NCBI GenBank assembly: GCA_014529385.2 | Contig: CM043942.1 | Span: forward strand, 54,870,647 to 54,934,646 | Direction: 5' to 3' | Source of the DNA: Adiantum capillus-veneris | Taxonomy: Eukaryota > Streptophyta > Polypodiopsida > Polypodiales > Pteridaceae | Length of the DNA stretch: 64,000 nucleotides | In this document: one piece after another, positions 30,698 to 39,606 of the stretch | Layout of the letters: every line of letters begins with the position of its first letter | Position numbering within the stretch: position 1 is the stretch's first letter | Notes under the pieces: model-generated | What the model saw: the letters and a program-made list of their open reading frames with translations, nothing else | What the model was told of the DNA's origin: nothing | Databases searched by the model: none | Made by a program: the position numbers and the translations under genes

Positions 30698-31420
30698 ATG
30701 TATTTAAGGTCGGGAGCCTTTGTTAAGTCGGGAGCTAAAAGTGTCAAAAGTCAAGTAAGCACCACGTCCACCGAAGAGAGTGTAACTCAGACGAAACTAG
30801 ACCCATTAGCACCGATCATTGAAGAGGGTAGTGATACTGACACTTCGTCAGAAAAGTCCTTCTTCATGATGAGTCAACAGCCAGGAGGTTTCAACGGTGA
30901 AGGACCAATGCCAGGGGGGAGCACCTCCCTACATCCTTTAAACAAAACCAAGTTCACTATAATCTTCTTGGAAGGAACTAACTCGAGGGGAGCCTTAGTT
31001 TATTTTGACTATCGGGGACGCAAGTGTATTTGTATTGAAGAAAGACCGGCTCAGAGACTAGAGATAATTCGAGTCTATGATGATGGAGACAGATTCCGAG
31101 ACGAAAAGGGGAACCACTATCTGATAGTGAGTAACCCTGAGGATTACAACAGATATGGGGATAACGTGGCAAAAGGGAAAATGGTTTCAAAAACCCAAGA
31201 ACCGCCTCCTAACATTGATCGACCTGGAGCACTTTTTATGTATGATAAGAAAACAACCAGGGTCCCAACCTATAATGAGAATGTAGGGATTTACAAGCAT
31301 GAAAGCGAGGGAATAGTCTCTTACTTTCGATGCAAGGAACCCTACCCAAACGAATTAAGCACGAGGGCTAAGGGATTTACAAGAACCACCACTCTACGCA
31401 TAGTATCAAGGAGAGAGTAA
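30698..31420 (+). CDS. Gypsy-F Gag leader segment (LRSG type)
   Basis: Starts MYLRSGAFVKSG, the M-x-L-R-S-G start common in plant gypsy polyproteins and similar to Gypsy-A's first segment. It continues with Ser/Thr/acidic text, then RGALVYFDYRGRKCICIEE and a basic tail. No enzymatic motif. Probably the N-terminal part of gag. Confidence 0.65.
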   Translation: MYLRSGAFVKSGAKSVKSQVSTTSTEESVTQTKLDPLAPIIEEGSDTDTSSEKSFFMMSQQPGGFNGEGPMPGGSTSLHPLNKTKFTIIFLEGTNSRGALVYFDYRGRKCICIEERPAQRLEIIRVYDDGDRFRDEKGNHYLIVSNPEDYNRYGDNVAKGKMVSKTQEPPPNIDRPGALFMYDKKTTRVPTYNENVGIYKHESEGIVSYFRCKEPYPNELSTRAKGFTRTTTLRIVSRRE

Positions 31421-31529
31421 GCCAAAGACTCAGGGGTCAACTGAACCTGGAAGAACACCCCTAGAACGAGTTCGGAGGGATGAGCCATCTCTCGCGAGAA
31501 CTGTTAGAAATTATGGCTTAGGAGCACCA

Positions 31530-32384
31530 TTGGGAGAGGAACCTGGCCACTACAGAAGACCAGAGGAGGTATATCGACTAGGACGGGGAGATCCCATGAT
31601 GAGATTTGTAGACCATCATAGAATTAGACCTTCTCAAGTGCAAAAATGGGTAAACAAGAAATATACGGGAAGCACGGATCCGAGAGATCATGTAGCAGCC
31701 TTTGTGCGTGTAATTAGAGCTGAAGAGGTGTTAGACTTTCCTACCCAATTTGTTGGATTCAGTTTAACCTTAGAGGATGATGCTGCTACATGGTTTGACT
31801 CAGTGGAGCGAAGAGACTTTGAGTCTATGGAGGAAGTGTTTGACGAGTTTATCGAGGAATTCTCACAAAGGGGAATAGCTCATAATACAGTCTCACAAAT
31901 TCATAAATTCAAACAGAAAGATGGAGAGTCTGTGCAAAAGGCAGCCCTCCGATTAAAAAGATATGTTAAGTTCTGCCCCGTGGAAGAACTACCAACTCAG
32001 TCCAAACTTATGCTTATATTTATCCAAGGACTAAGGAATGCAGATCTTCAGAAGGACTTACATATGAAAAGGAGCACGACGTTGAATGATTTAACCAAGG
32101 AAGCTCTATACCTTGTGGAAAATTGTGCGGTCTACAAAGAGAGTGAGTTCAAGGATCTTGACAATGATTCTTCCTCGCAACAAAGCGGAAGCAAGTCTGC
32201 TAAGACAACACCGAAAGGAGAAGTAGCGGTAAGCCAAGAGCAGCTTGTAGAGGAAGTGCTTAAAAAGATTAACTTGTATTCCAAACCACAAGCTAAACAA
32301 CCAAAATGGTGTGCGATTGAACAAAAATGGACAAACCATGGGACGGAGGAGTGTTATTATAACAAGGGATATGTGAGAGAATGA
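31530..32384 (+). CDS. Gypsy-F Gag capsid segment
   Basis: Retrotransposon gag domain: YTGSTDPRDHVAAFVRVIR, VGFSLTLEDDAATWFDSVE, FDEFIEEFSQRGIAHNTV, KQKDGESVQKAALRLKRYV, LMLIFIQGLRNADLQKDL. This capsid part would assemble particles. It ends in a CAIEQKWTNHGTEECY stretch, a knuckle-like remnant. Confidence 0.88.
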   Translation: MGEEPGHYRRPEEVYRLGRGDPMMRFVDHHRIRPSQVQKWVNKKYTGSTDPRDHVAAFVRVIRAEEVLDFPTQFVGFSLTLEDDAATWFDSVERRDFESMEEVFDEFIEEFSQRGIAHNTVSQIHKFKQKDGESVQKAALRLKRYVKFCPVEELPTQSKLMLIFIQGLRNADLQKDLHMKRSTTLNDLTKEALYLVENCAVYKESEFKDLDNDSSSQQSGSKSAKTTPKGEVAVSQEQLVEEVLKKINLYSKPQAKQPKWCAIEQKWTNHGTEECYYNKGYVRE

Positions 32385-32429
32385 CCATATGCTCCGCAAG
32401 CTCAGGCGACATCCCCTCAAGTCCCACCG

Positions 32430-32958
32430 ATGCCTAGATATAAAACAGGCAACCTACCAGGACCTGTAGGTGTAGAAAGACCACAACCAGTGTTGGGACA
32501 ACAACCACCCCTACCAGGATTACGACCAGTCGGCATAAGATACACACCCACAGTAACTGAGTCGGATGAGAAGGCTTTGGTACCTATGCATGCATACTAC
32601 GACGAGCCCAATGGATATGCGGCGAACTCTGTCTATCCACAGGAAGAACCCTCTACACCAGAACCATGGAGCATGATAGGAAATACTGGACCACCAACTG
32701 CTGCACAGGCGGCGGGGAAGGAAGATATAGCTTGGATGAAAGAACACTGTTGTTCATAGCCAACGGAGGCATGAGCGGGCAAAGAATTGCACACCAACAA
32801 GAGGAGCTCCAAGAGCACCTCAACAGCCTAAAGGACCATGCTACAAGTGTGGTGGAGACCATTGGCTGAGGGACTGCCCTCATGAAGAAATCATTAGGGT
32901 CAACGCATATTGCACCGAGTGTGGAATTACTCACTTGATCCCTGATTGCCGTAAAAAC
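32430..32958 (+). CDS. Gypsy-F linker and tandem zinc knuckles
   Basis: 32430-32759 is a Pro-rich open segment. 32838-32958 encodes, in another frame, CYKCGGDHWLRDC and CTECGITHLIPDC, a tandem CCHC pair matching Gypsy-A's pair in spacing and in the CGIxHLI string. RNA binding by nucleocapsid is the family role. Confidence 0.8.
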
Positions 32959-33582
32959 CCGAGCAAAGGAGCAAAAACTACCTTGAATATGCTGGGAGCG
33001 CTGCCTTCCAGTGGAGGGTCAGAAAACGAAACTCCGATTCCTCTTAAGGTCTTGACGAGAGCCCAAGCAAGGGGAAATGACAATCAGCCCAAGAGTAATG
33101 ATGAAAATCAGGAAGAAATCAAGACTGACAAGTCTAGCATCATTCGTGATAATCCTTGGAAAGAACGAAGAGCAAAAATGAAAGCTAGACGTGAGCGAAA
33201 ACAAAAAGATGTAGAAGCTAAGCTAATGATAGCTCGAGAGCAACTTAAACAGCAAAGAGAGTCCAACTCTCTAAAATCAACGGAGGGACCAAGAAGTGCA
33301 AGCTCAGGAGGGTCGGTATTGGTAGATAAGATCAATGAACCCTTAGATGCAATCTTGCAAGCATATGAAGCAAGATTGAAGAACAGACAGACTCTAGAGC
33401 AAAGGTGGATGACATATCCATATCCAAAGATAGAAAAACAGAGACTAGAGATGTACAAACAGCTGATTGAAACTGCACAAGCTTTACTGGAGCCTTCACC
33501 TATGGAAGTGGGGGATAGAGTAATCAAACCACCAAACAATGAAACACCTCACAAATTGAACAAAGGATACCCGACAAGATAG
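32935..33582 (+). CDS. Gypsy-F charged linker segment
   Basis: Very Lys/Glu-rich, with a helix-like KARRERKQKDVEAKLMIARE and a C-terminal MEVGDRVIKPP. It begins just after the zinc knuckles with VLTRAQARG. Comparable in place and composition to Gypsy-A 15577-16194. No catalytic motif. Despite its position between gag and RT, it does not look like a protease. Confidence 0.6.
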   Translation: MIPDCRKNPSKGAKTTLNMLGALPSSGGSENETPIPLKVLTRAQARGNDNQPKSNDENQEEIKTDKSSIIRDNPWKERRAKMKARRERKQKDVEAKLMIAREQLKQQRESNSLKSTEGPRSASSGGSVLVDKINEPLDAILQAYEARLKNRQTLEQRWMTYPYPKIEKQRLEMYKQLIETAQALLEPSPMEVGDRVIKPPNNETPHKLNKGYPTR

Positions 33583-33596
33583 AAAACGTTAAATCC

Positions 33597-34504
33597 TTGT
33601 CGGATGTAGAGGATGCAAGAGACGTGCCTAATAGCACTGATGAATCACTGAAAGATTTTCCACCATATACCCCTATTGTGGAAGAAAATTGGCCTGAAGA
33701 GCTATGGGAAACGGTGAGAAAAGCTCAAGAAAAATATGAGACAAAAACAGTCGAGTCAGCGCCTTTCTCGGAGTTGAACTTGAATAAGCCTCCATGGGAT
33801 TTAGACGTTAAATCATTTCAAGGGGATAATGGTTCAGTTGCATCCGAAGATAGCAGACCAGCATCACTCAGAACTTTGCCATCATATATGGAGGACTATG
33901 AGGCAAGGTCAGAAATTCGAAGAGTACCTTCTCAAAGAATAGGCGGGTCATGAAGCAACTCAAAATGGTGCAGAACTGGGGGTATGATTATTTGTATCTA
34001 AGACATGCTGAAACTACTACACGAGTAAACATGAAAAATCATAACTACCATGATGTCACGAGAACCCCTGTGGAAGAATTTGACTCAGCCACCATTAGTG
34101 GATCAGAAGTCCCAGCGTGGCTTTGTAAGAAAAAGGAGATATGGATGTGCGGGGCATCCCAATGTAGTGAATTTGACCACAATGAAAAGACACTAGAGAG
34201 GGTCTTGGAAGACGATGCATATATACGAGAACCTTTTCCTGAAGAGAAGCTCGAACCCCTAGAATGGTCTCAAATTTTGGCTACATTGGATGTATGCGTC
34301 AATGAAGTCACTCCCACCAAATTTTGTGATGAGAATGGCTACGATATCATACCATACTACATGTTGAGAAAAATTGTGGAGGAGGACGAGAACGATGGAG
34401 ATACTGAGAATATGAGGATCAATAAAACAGAAACAAAACTTGAGATTAAGATAGTGGGCTATGTGGACATCCCCACTAAAGAAATCAATCAGGAGGGAGA
34501 ATAA
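33597..34504 (+). CDS. Gypsy-F unassigned segments before RT
   Basis: Two overlapping open segments (33597-33953 and 33950-34504), acidic, with ENWPEELWETVRKAQEKYE in the first and ILATLDVCVNEVTPTKFCDE in the second. No DTG/DSG-type retropepsin motif or GRPWL-type signature is visible here, the place where most gypsy elements carry their protease. Confidence 0.55.
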
Positions 34505-34684
34505 TTTTATGATTCTTCTGATCAAAGTGAATACAAGGATAACGCGGATGACGAGAAGTCAAAAAATACGGAGGGAGACGACAATCAAGATCAAGACAAT
34601 GACGTCTTCTACAATTTTCCAAACCAAAGTGAGAGACGCCAAAAAAGATACAAGAGTAAACGACACCATATCGGTCTACCAACC

Positions 34685-36655
34685 ATGCTGAGACCCATGC
34701 CGGAGTTTAGGGGTAAGACACATTTCCTTATGAACATTCATGTTGTTGATTGTGCTAAGGATAAAGTGTCAGGAAGATTTCTTAAGGTTGTTGAAGACTC
34801 AAGATTTAAGTCCAGAGTGTTGAAACCTAAGATAACCAGCAAAGCAAAAAAAAGAGTTGCATCAGAAAAACTAAATGTCTCTGGTGGTCCAATTATGACG
34901 AAAATTGAACAGAAAACGAGATACAATGAGTTGAAACAAAAAATTAAAAATGTATGGACAACTGAAATGGAAAGTAGCGATGGAACGAACGCTAGTGATG
35001 GGAGTAAAAAGATAGATGTACCTCCTCACTATTGTAAGTACACCATTCAGGAAAGAAGATTGGTGGTTCAGCAACCAATGAGGGAGCCTAAATCAAACGA
35101 GTCCTATGATGGGCCAGAGAACACCAAGAAAATAGACTTAGCAGAGCCAGGAGAAAGTCCTCGACCTGCTTACATTGCCACAGATCTAGGTCGGGAAGAA
35201 GAGGACTTACTGATCAAAACACTTAAGGAGTTTCGAGATGTATTTGCATGGTCATACAAAGATTTAAAGGGGGTGGCTCCTAACATTTGTGAACATTCAA
35301 TCCCTCTGAAGTCTAATGCAAAGCCAAGCAAACAACGTCCATACACGTATAATGAGACATTCGCCAAAAGGATAAAAGAAGAGATAGACAAACTTATGGA
35401 GGCTGAATTTATTTATGAGATAGAGCACACGGACTGGGTGTCCCCGATAGTGGTGGTACCCAAGAAAAACAAGCAATTACGAGTGTGTGTAAATCTCAAG
35501 AAGGTAAACGCAGCAACAATAAGGGACAACTACCCTCTTCCTATCACTGAACACATCCTAGAACGAGTAGCAAGCAAGCAAGCCTATAGCTTTATGGACG
35601 GATTCTCTGGTTATAAGCAATTGGGGGTCAAACTAGAAGATCAATACAAAACAGCGTTTGCAACAGAATGGGGCATATATGCATTTAGAGTAATGCCATT
35701 TGGCTTGACCAATGCTCCAGCCACATTTCAGAGATTAATGACACATGCTTTTAAAGAATACTTGCGAATATTCTTGGATATTTACATGGACGACTTGTGT
35801 GTCTACTCTCTATTGAGAGAAGACCATATAGATCATCTTAGAAAGGTATTTGAAAAGTACAGAACGTATAGGATTTGCCTCAACCCAGAAAAATGTGTAT
35901 TCATGGTACGACAAGGTAAAATCTTAGGCCACATAGTGTCGGCTAATGGAGTTACCACTGATGAAGACAAGGTAAAGGTGATCATAGAATTGCCAAGACC
36001 AAATACTGTACGACAGGTACAATCATTTATGGGACATTGTGGATACTACCGACGTTTTATCTACATGTACGCTGTAATAGCAAAACCCTTGTATAGTCTA
36101 ATCGCGCTCTTCAATTGTACCAATGAATGTGAGGAGTCATTCCAGAAACTAAAAGATGCACTGGTATCTGCACCAATTCTAAAAGCACCAGATTGGTCAA
36201 AGATCTTCCATGTACATGTAGATGCTTCGGCATTTGCAATAGGCTGTATATTAGCACAACCAGGGGAGGGTAAGACGGATTTTCCAATCAGTTATGCTAG
36301 TAGACAACTCAACAATGCAGAAAAGAATTATACTACCACTGAAAGAGAAGGATTGGGTATGATATATGCGGTAAAGAAATTTCGGCATTACTTGCTCGCG
36401 AACAAATTCACATTCTTTGTGGATCATCAGGCACTCTTGTACTTAGTAAACAAACCTTGTAACACGGGACGAATTGTAAGATGGTTCATTGTGTTGCTGG
36501 AGTTTGATTTTACGGTAGTAGTTAAGAAAGGAAAAACTCATCAAAGAGCAGACCACCTTTCTCGATTACTACATGGCAAAAAAGCTACTGGGGTAGATGA
36601 TGATCTCCCAGACGCATACCTGTTTAATATAGAGATGGTACCGAAATGGTCATAG
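34685..36655 (+). CDS. Gypsy-F reverse transcriptase and RNase H
   Basis: 656 open codons. A basic N-terminal extension precedes FRDVFAWSYKDLKGV, then RT blocks: [42 protein letters not shown], the catalytic DIYMDDLCVYS and KILGHIVSANG. RNase H follows with HVHVDASAFAIGCILAQ, SYASRQLNNAEKNYTTTERE, FVDHQALLYLVN and RADHLSRL. This is the best preserved part of the element and places it in Ty3/gypsy. Confidence 0.95.
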   Translation: MLRPMPEFRGKTHFLMNIHVVDCAKDKVSGRFLKVVEDSRFKSRVLKPKITSKAKKRVASEKLNVSGGPIMTKIEQKTRYNELKQKIKNVWTTEMESSDGTNASDGSKKIDVPPHYCKYTIQERRLVVQQPMREPKSNESYDGPENTKKIDLAEPGESPRPAYIATDLGREEEDLLIKTLKEFRDVFAWSYKDLKGVAPNICEHSIPLKSNAKPSKQRPYTYNETFAKRIKEEIDKLMEAEFIYEIEHTDWVSPIVVVPKKNKQLRVCVNLKKVNAATIRDNYPLPITEHILERVASKQAYSFMDGFSGYKQLGVKLEDQYKTAFATEWGIYAFRVMPFGLTNAPATFQRLMTHAFKEYLRIFLDIYMDDLCVYSLLREDHIDHLRKVFEKYRTYRICLNPEKCVFMVRQGKILGHIVSANGVTTDEDKVKVIIELPRPNTVRQVQSFMGHCGYYRRFIYMYAVIAKPLYSLIALFNCTNECEESFQKLKDALVSAPILKAPDWSKIFHVHVDASAFAIGCILAQPGEGKTDFPISYASRQLNNAEKNYTTTEREGLGMIYAVKKFRHYLLANKFTFFVDHQALLYLVNKPCNTGRIVRWFIVLLEFDFTVVVKKGKTHQRADHLSRLLHGKKATGVDDDLPDAYLFNIEMVPKWS

Positions 36656-36667
36656 CAAATTATTCCA

Positions 36668-37414
36668 TTGCTGACATATGAAATCAATCTTGATGACAAA
36701 CACACGGTGCAAGACATTAGACAAGCACGAAATTACACAATGCTTGCGGGAAGAATGTACCATCATGGAAACGATGGGATTCTAAGGTTGTGTATAAGCC
36801 CAGAGGAGTACGAAGCGTATCTAGAGGAGGCCCAAAGACAAACAAGGGGATTCCATAGAGTAAATCAAATGATGTATGAACAACTAAGAAGACTTGGTGT
36901 GTATTGGCCAGGAATGACAGGCGATGTAGCTAAGTACATCAAGAAATGCGACTTTTGCACATCCAATACTACTGTGGATTATACCACATTATACCAAGTG
37001 ACAGTAGCACCCGCATGGAGTCATGCTATTGTGGAATATTTGACTAATAAGGAGCTACCAAGAGATTGGTCTAAAGCCAGACAAAAGGCTTTACAAATCG
37101 AAGCGAATAGGTATGCCCTCATTAGTGACCAATTGTATAAAAGAGGAACTGATGACCAACTGAGGTTAGTTCCTCATGAGAATGACTACTTTCCATTATT
37201 GGAACAAGCTCATGCAGGCATAGCAGGAGGTCATTTTTCAGCAGAGAGAACCGTAAAAATCATTATGGTTGCAGGTATATGGTGGCCGACCATGATTCAA
37301 GATGCAGCAGAATTCGTGAAAAGGTGTGATGAATGTCAACGCACTAAGGTACCAGTTAAAAGAGACGAAATGGCTTTAAGGCCAATGATGAGTGCTCGAG
37401 CATTCGCTAAATGA
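36668..37414 (+). CDS. Gypsy-F integrase: duplicated H2C2 zinc-binding module
   Basis: Two similar units lie in tandem. Unit 1: ARNYTMLAGRMYHHGNDG, then RRLGVYWPGMTGDVAKYIKK and CDFC. Unit 2: ANRYALISDQLYKRGTDD, EQAHAGIAGGHFSAERT, GIWWPT and VKRCDECQRTKVP. Unit 2 has the full H-x6-H...C-x2-C pattern. Unit 1 keeps the CxxC but not a clear first His. One H2C2 unit is the family norm. Gypsy-G shows the same doubling. Confidence 0.88.
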   Translation: MLTYEINLDDKHTVQDIRQARNYTMLAGRMYHHGNDGILRLCISPEEYEAYLEEAQRQTRGFHRVNQMMYEQLRRLGVYWPGMTGDVAKYIKKCDFCTSNTTVDYTTLYQVTVAPAWSHAIVEYLTNKELPRDWSKARQKALQIEANRYALISDQLYKRGTDDQLRLVPHENDYFPLLEQAHAGIAGGHFSAERTVKIIMVAGIWWPTMIQDAAEFVKRCDECQRTKVPVKRDEMALRPMMSARAFAK

Positions 37415-37417
37415 GGA

Positions 37418-37990
37418 TTGGACTTTGTTGGTCCTATCACTCCAGCAGCGTATCGTTCACAAGCACAATATATCATAGTGGCCATGGATTACATGACCAA
37501 ATGGGTGGAAGCAAAAGCCACAATGAAAGCAGACGCTAGAACCACGGCACAATTCTTATATGAATATGTGTTTACACGTTATGGCCTTCCAATCGAGCTG
37601 GTGAGTGATAGAGGGACACACTTTGTAAATGAAGTTATCCAACATCTCTTAAATGAGTTTATGGTAATTCATCGCAAATCTGCACCCTATCATCCACAAG
37701 CCAATGGCCAAGCGGAAGCAACCAACAAAATATTGTGCACAGTTCTTACGAAACTGGTTAGTGAAACAAGAACAGATTGGGATCAGATGCTCTATTCGGC
37801 ATTGTGGGCTTATCGAGTTGCATATAAAACAACACTCAATGCTACACCATTTAATATGGTATATGGGTTAAATGCAGTATTGCCTATTGACTTTTTGATC
37901 CACACACTAAGGGTAGCCACACAATTGGACTGGACGGGGCATGAACTTTCAGAACGGTTAGAGGACCTTGAAAAATTAGATGAGTTATGA
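37418..37990 (+). CDS. Gypsy-F integrase catalytic core
   Basis: DFVGPITPAAYRSQAQYIIV, AMDYMTKWVEAKA, LPIELVSDRGTHFVNEVI, YHPQANGQAEATNK. The D, D and E catalytic positions are visible. The end matches Gypsy-G (DWTGHELSERLEDLEKLDEL). Confidence 0.93.
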   Translation: MDFVGPITPAAYRSQAQYIIVAMDYMTKWVEAKATMKADARTTAQFLYEYVFTRYGLPIELVSDRGTHFVNEVIQHLLNEFMVIHRKSAPYHPQANGQAEATNKILCTVLTKLVSETRTDWDQMLYSALWAYRVAYKTTLNATPFNMVYGLNAVLPIDFLIHTLRVATQLDWTGHELSERLEDLEKLDEL

Positions 37991-38012
37991 CTCAATGTTG
38001 TAGCAGCCATAT

Positions 38013-38390
38013 ATGCAAAAAAAAAGACAACAGAAAGAGTTTTTTGACAAACATGTCAATAATAAGGACTTTAAAATGGGCGACTATGTCTTAGTATACA
38101 CCCTTAAACAGCATGCCAAAAAGCTAAAGAAAAGGGGAATGGGGCCTTATTTGATCCAAGAAATATCGTCCAGTGGAGCAGTAAAACTGTCGACTCTAGA
38201 TGGAAAAGAAATGCCGAACTGGATTAGTGGGTGTCGTTTAAAAAAATATCATCTACCTTTAACACCGGAAATGTTGTTTCAATTGCATTATGGAAAAGCC
38301 TATAGACAGGAACAGCAAAGAATTCAGGACCAGGCACAACAAGAAGCCAAGGACGGATTGCTAAACGAAAGCAGTTTCTCAGGACAATAA
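38013..38390 (+). CDS. Gypsy-F integrase C-terminus
   Basis: KEFFDKHVNNKDFKMGDYVL, KKRGMGPYLIQEISSSGAV and WISGCRLKKYHLPLTPEML: the SH3-like integrase C-terminal domain and the usual gypsy pol ending. A typical gypsy coding region stops here. F continues. Confidence 0.85.
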   Translation: MQKKRQQKEFFDKHVNNKDFKMGDYVLVYTLKQHAKKLKKRGMGPYLIQEISSSGAVKLSTLDGKEMPNWISGCRLKKYHLPLTPEMLFQLHYGKAYRQEQQRIQDQAQQEAKDGLLNESSFSGQ

Positions 38391-38392
38391 AC

Positions 38393-39292
38393 GTGGTCAC
38401 CCCAATCATGACTGACGAATATCCTCTTTCGACATCCCAAACAAACGAAGCGGATATACAAAGCGAAGAATTAGCAAATACCATGACAGACTTTAGGGCT
38501 CAGGACGATAGCATCATTGACGACTTGGAAGATACGTGGTGTAGTCCTTACATAAACGCTTATGCAGGCACAAAACAAGTTGAAATCTATGCATTGCTTG
38601 ACACTGCAGCAAAAATGAGTGTCATCAGCTTTGAGCTCTTTCAGAAACTTGGACCAATGAGGACGATCCCAGAGACACACCGGTTGAAAGTAGCATCAGG
38701 TGATGAGGTGACCACGTTGTGGTCTATTATAATACCAATCATAGTGCAGGCACACCAGTACACTACAAAATTCCATGTACTGCCACCAAGTAAATCAGCA
38801 ACGTCGTGTATCTTAGCAGTGTCATGGATGAAAGCTAACAGGGTATTCATTGATTTAGATACTAATGAAGCACTATTCCGAAATGACAACTTTTCAGAAC
38901 CCTTCTTATCATATAACCAATACATGTCAAGGAGGAAACAGAAGTCAATACAACCACAAGGATATGCCCAACAACAAACAGAGTTTACAAGTCCAGCAAC
39001 GTCTTATCAAAAATCAACAACCATGCAGGGAATCAGGCAAGTTTGGGTACGGCGTACAGATCTGGCCGAGGCACAATTACATCAAAAGAGGAAATACAAA
39101 GTTTGGATAAGGCAAGACAGCCTAATTCCTATAAAAAAGGGGGCAGAAAAACAGACAAAACACCAAAAGCCAGCAAAACTTCAAAGAACCACAGTCAAAA
39201 TCGGTCGATTACGCAACGGACTATATTGGTATGGCGGCCAAAATTGCCAATTCAAAACAGGCCAACAACACAAGAAGGGAGGCCAAAGATGA
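38393..39292 (+). CDS. Gypsy-F retropepsin-like domain downstream of integrase, with W motifs
   Basis: An open segment starting 3 bp after the integrase stop. Residues ~45-165 read as a retropepsin: YALLDTAAKMSVISFELFQK (active-site-like DTAA where DTG/DSG is usual), VASGDEVTTLW, and ILAVSWMKANRVFIDLDTNE (the ILG-x-DWL...ID pattern). The C-terminal part has VWVRRTDLAEAQLHQKRKYK then VWIRQDSL, resembling Gypsy-A's W-rich segment, which also follows a retropepsin. Position after integrase is unusual for gypsy. Whether it is active is unknown. Confidence 0.72.
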   Translation: MVTPIMTDEYPLSTSQTNEADIQSEELANTMTDFRAQDDSIIDDLEDTWCSPYINAYAGTKQVEIYALLDTAAKMSVISFELFQKLGPMRTIPETHRLKVASGDEVTTLWSIIIPIIVQAHQYTTKFHVLPPSKSATSCILAVSWMKANRVFIDLDTNEALFRNDNFSEPFLSYNQYMSRRKQKSIQPQGYAQQQTEFTSPATSYQKSTTMQGIRQVWVRRTDLAEAQLHQKRKYKVWIRQDSLIPIKKGAEKQTKHQKPAKLQRTTVKIGRLRNGLYWYGGQNCQFKTGQQHKKGGQR

Positions 39293-39606
39293 CCATCGAG
39301 CAGTTATCTACAACTGTCAATGTCAAGCCACATCATGCAAACAGCACGAGGAAACAAACAGAATCAACAACAAAAACTACAAGGATCTATAAGACCCAAG
39401 TCATCAAAGGAGAAAGAAAAAATGTTCCACTAGAAAATGTAACAAAATATACGACAATATCGACTTCAAAGGATCCACATACGCCAATTCAAAACCAGTG
39501 GAAAACAATCAAACAAAGAGCGGCAGATTTACAACTACTCCTTGCAAAGAAAATCTGCCAACCAACTCAAGCTACCACAGGAAACCTCAACGACAAATGC
39601 CAATAA
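39043..39606 (+). CDS. Basic open segment overlapping the end of the protease-like segment
   Basis: 187 codons rich in Lys, Thr, Gln and Asn, overlapping the preceding segment in another frame. No domain. It may be only a composition effect of A-rich DNA; its continuation beyond 39292 is the main reason to list it. Confidence 0.3.
   Translation: MGTAYRSGRGTITSKEEIQSLDKARQPNSYKKGGRKTDKTPKASKTSKNHSQNRSITQRTILVWRPKLPIQNRPTTQEGRPKMTIEQLSTTVNVKPHHANSTRKQTESTTKTTRIYKTQVIKGERKNVPLENVTKYTTISTSKDPHTPIQNQWKTIKQRAADLQLLLAKKICQPTQATTGNLNDKCQ

Noticed and set aside
32106-32934. Minus-strand ORFs opposite Gypsy-F gag
   Set aside because: Shadows of the plus-strand coding segments; no motif of their own.
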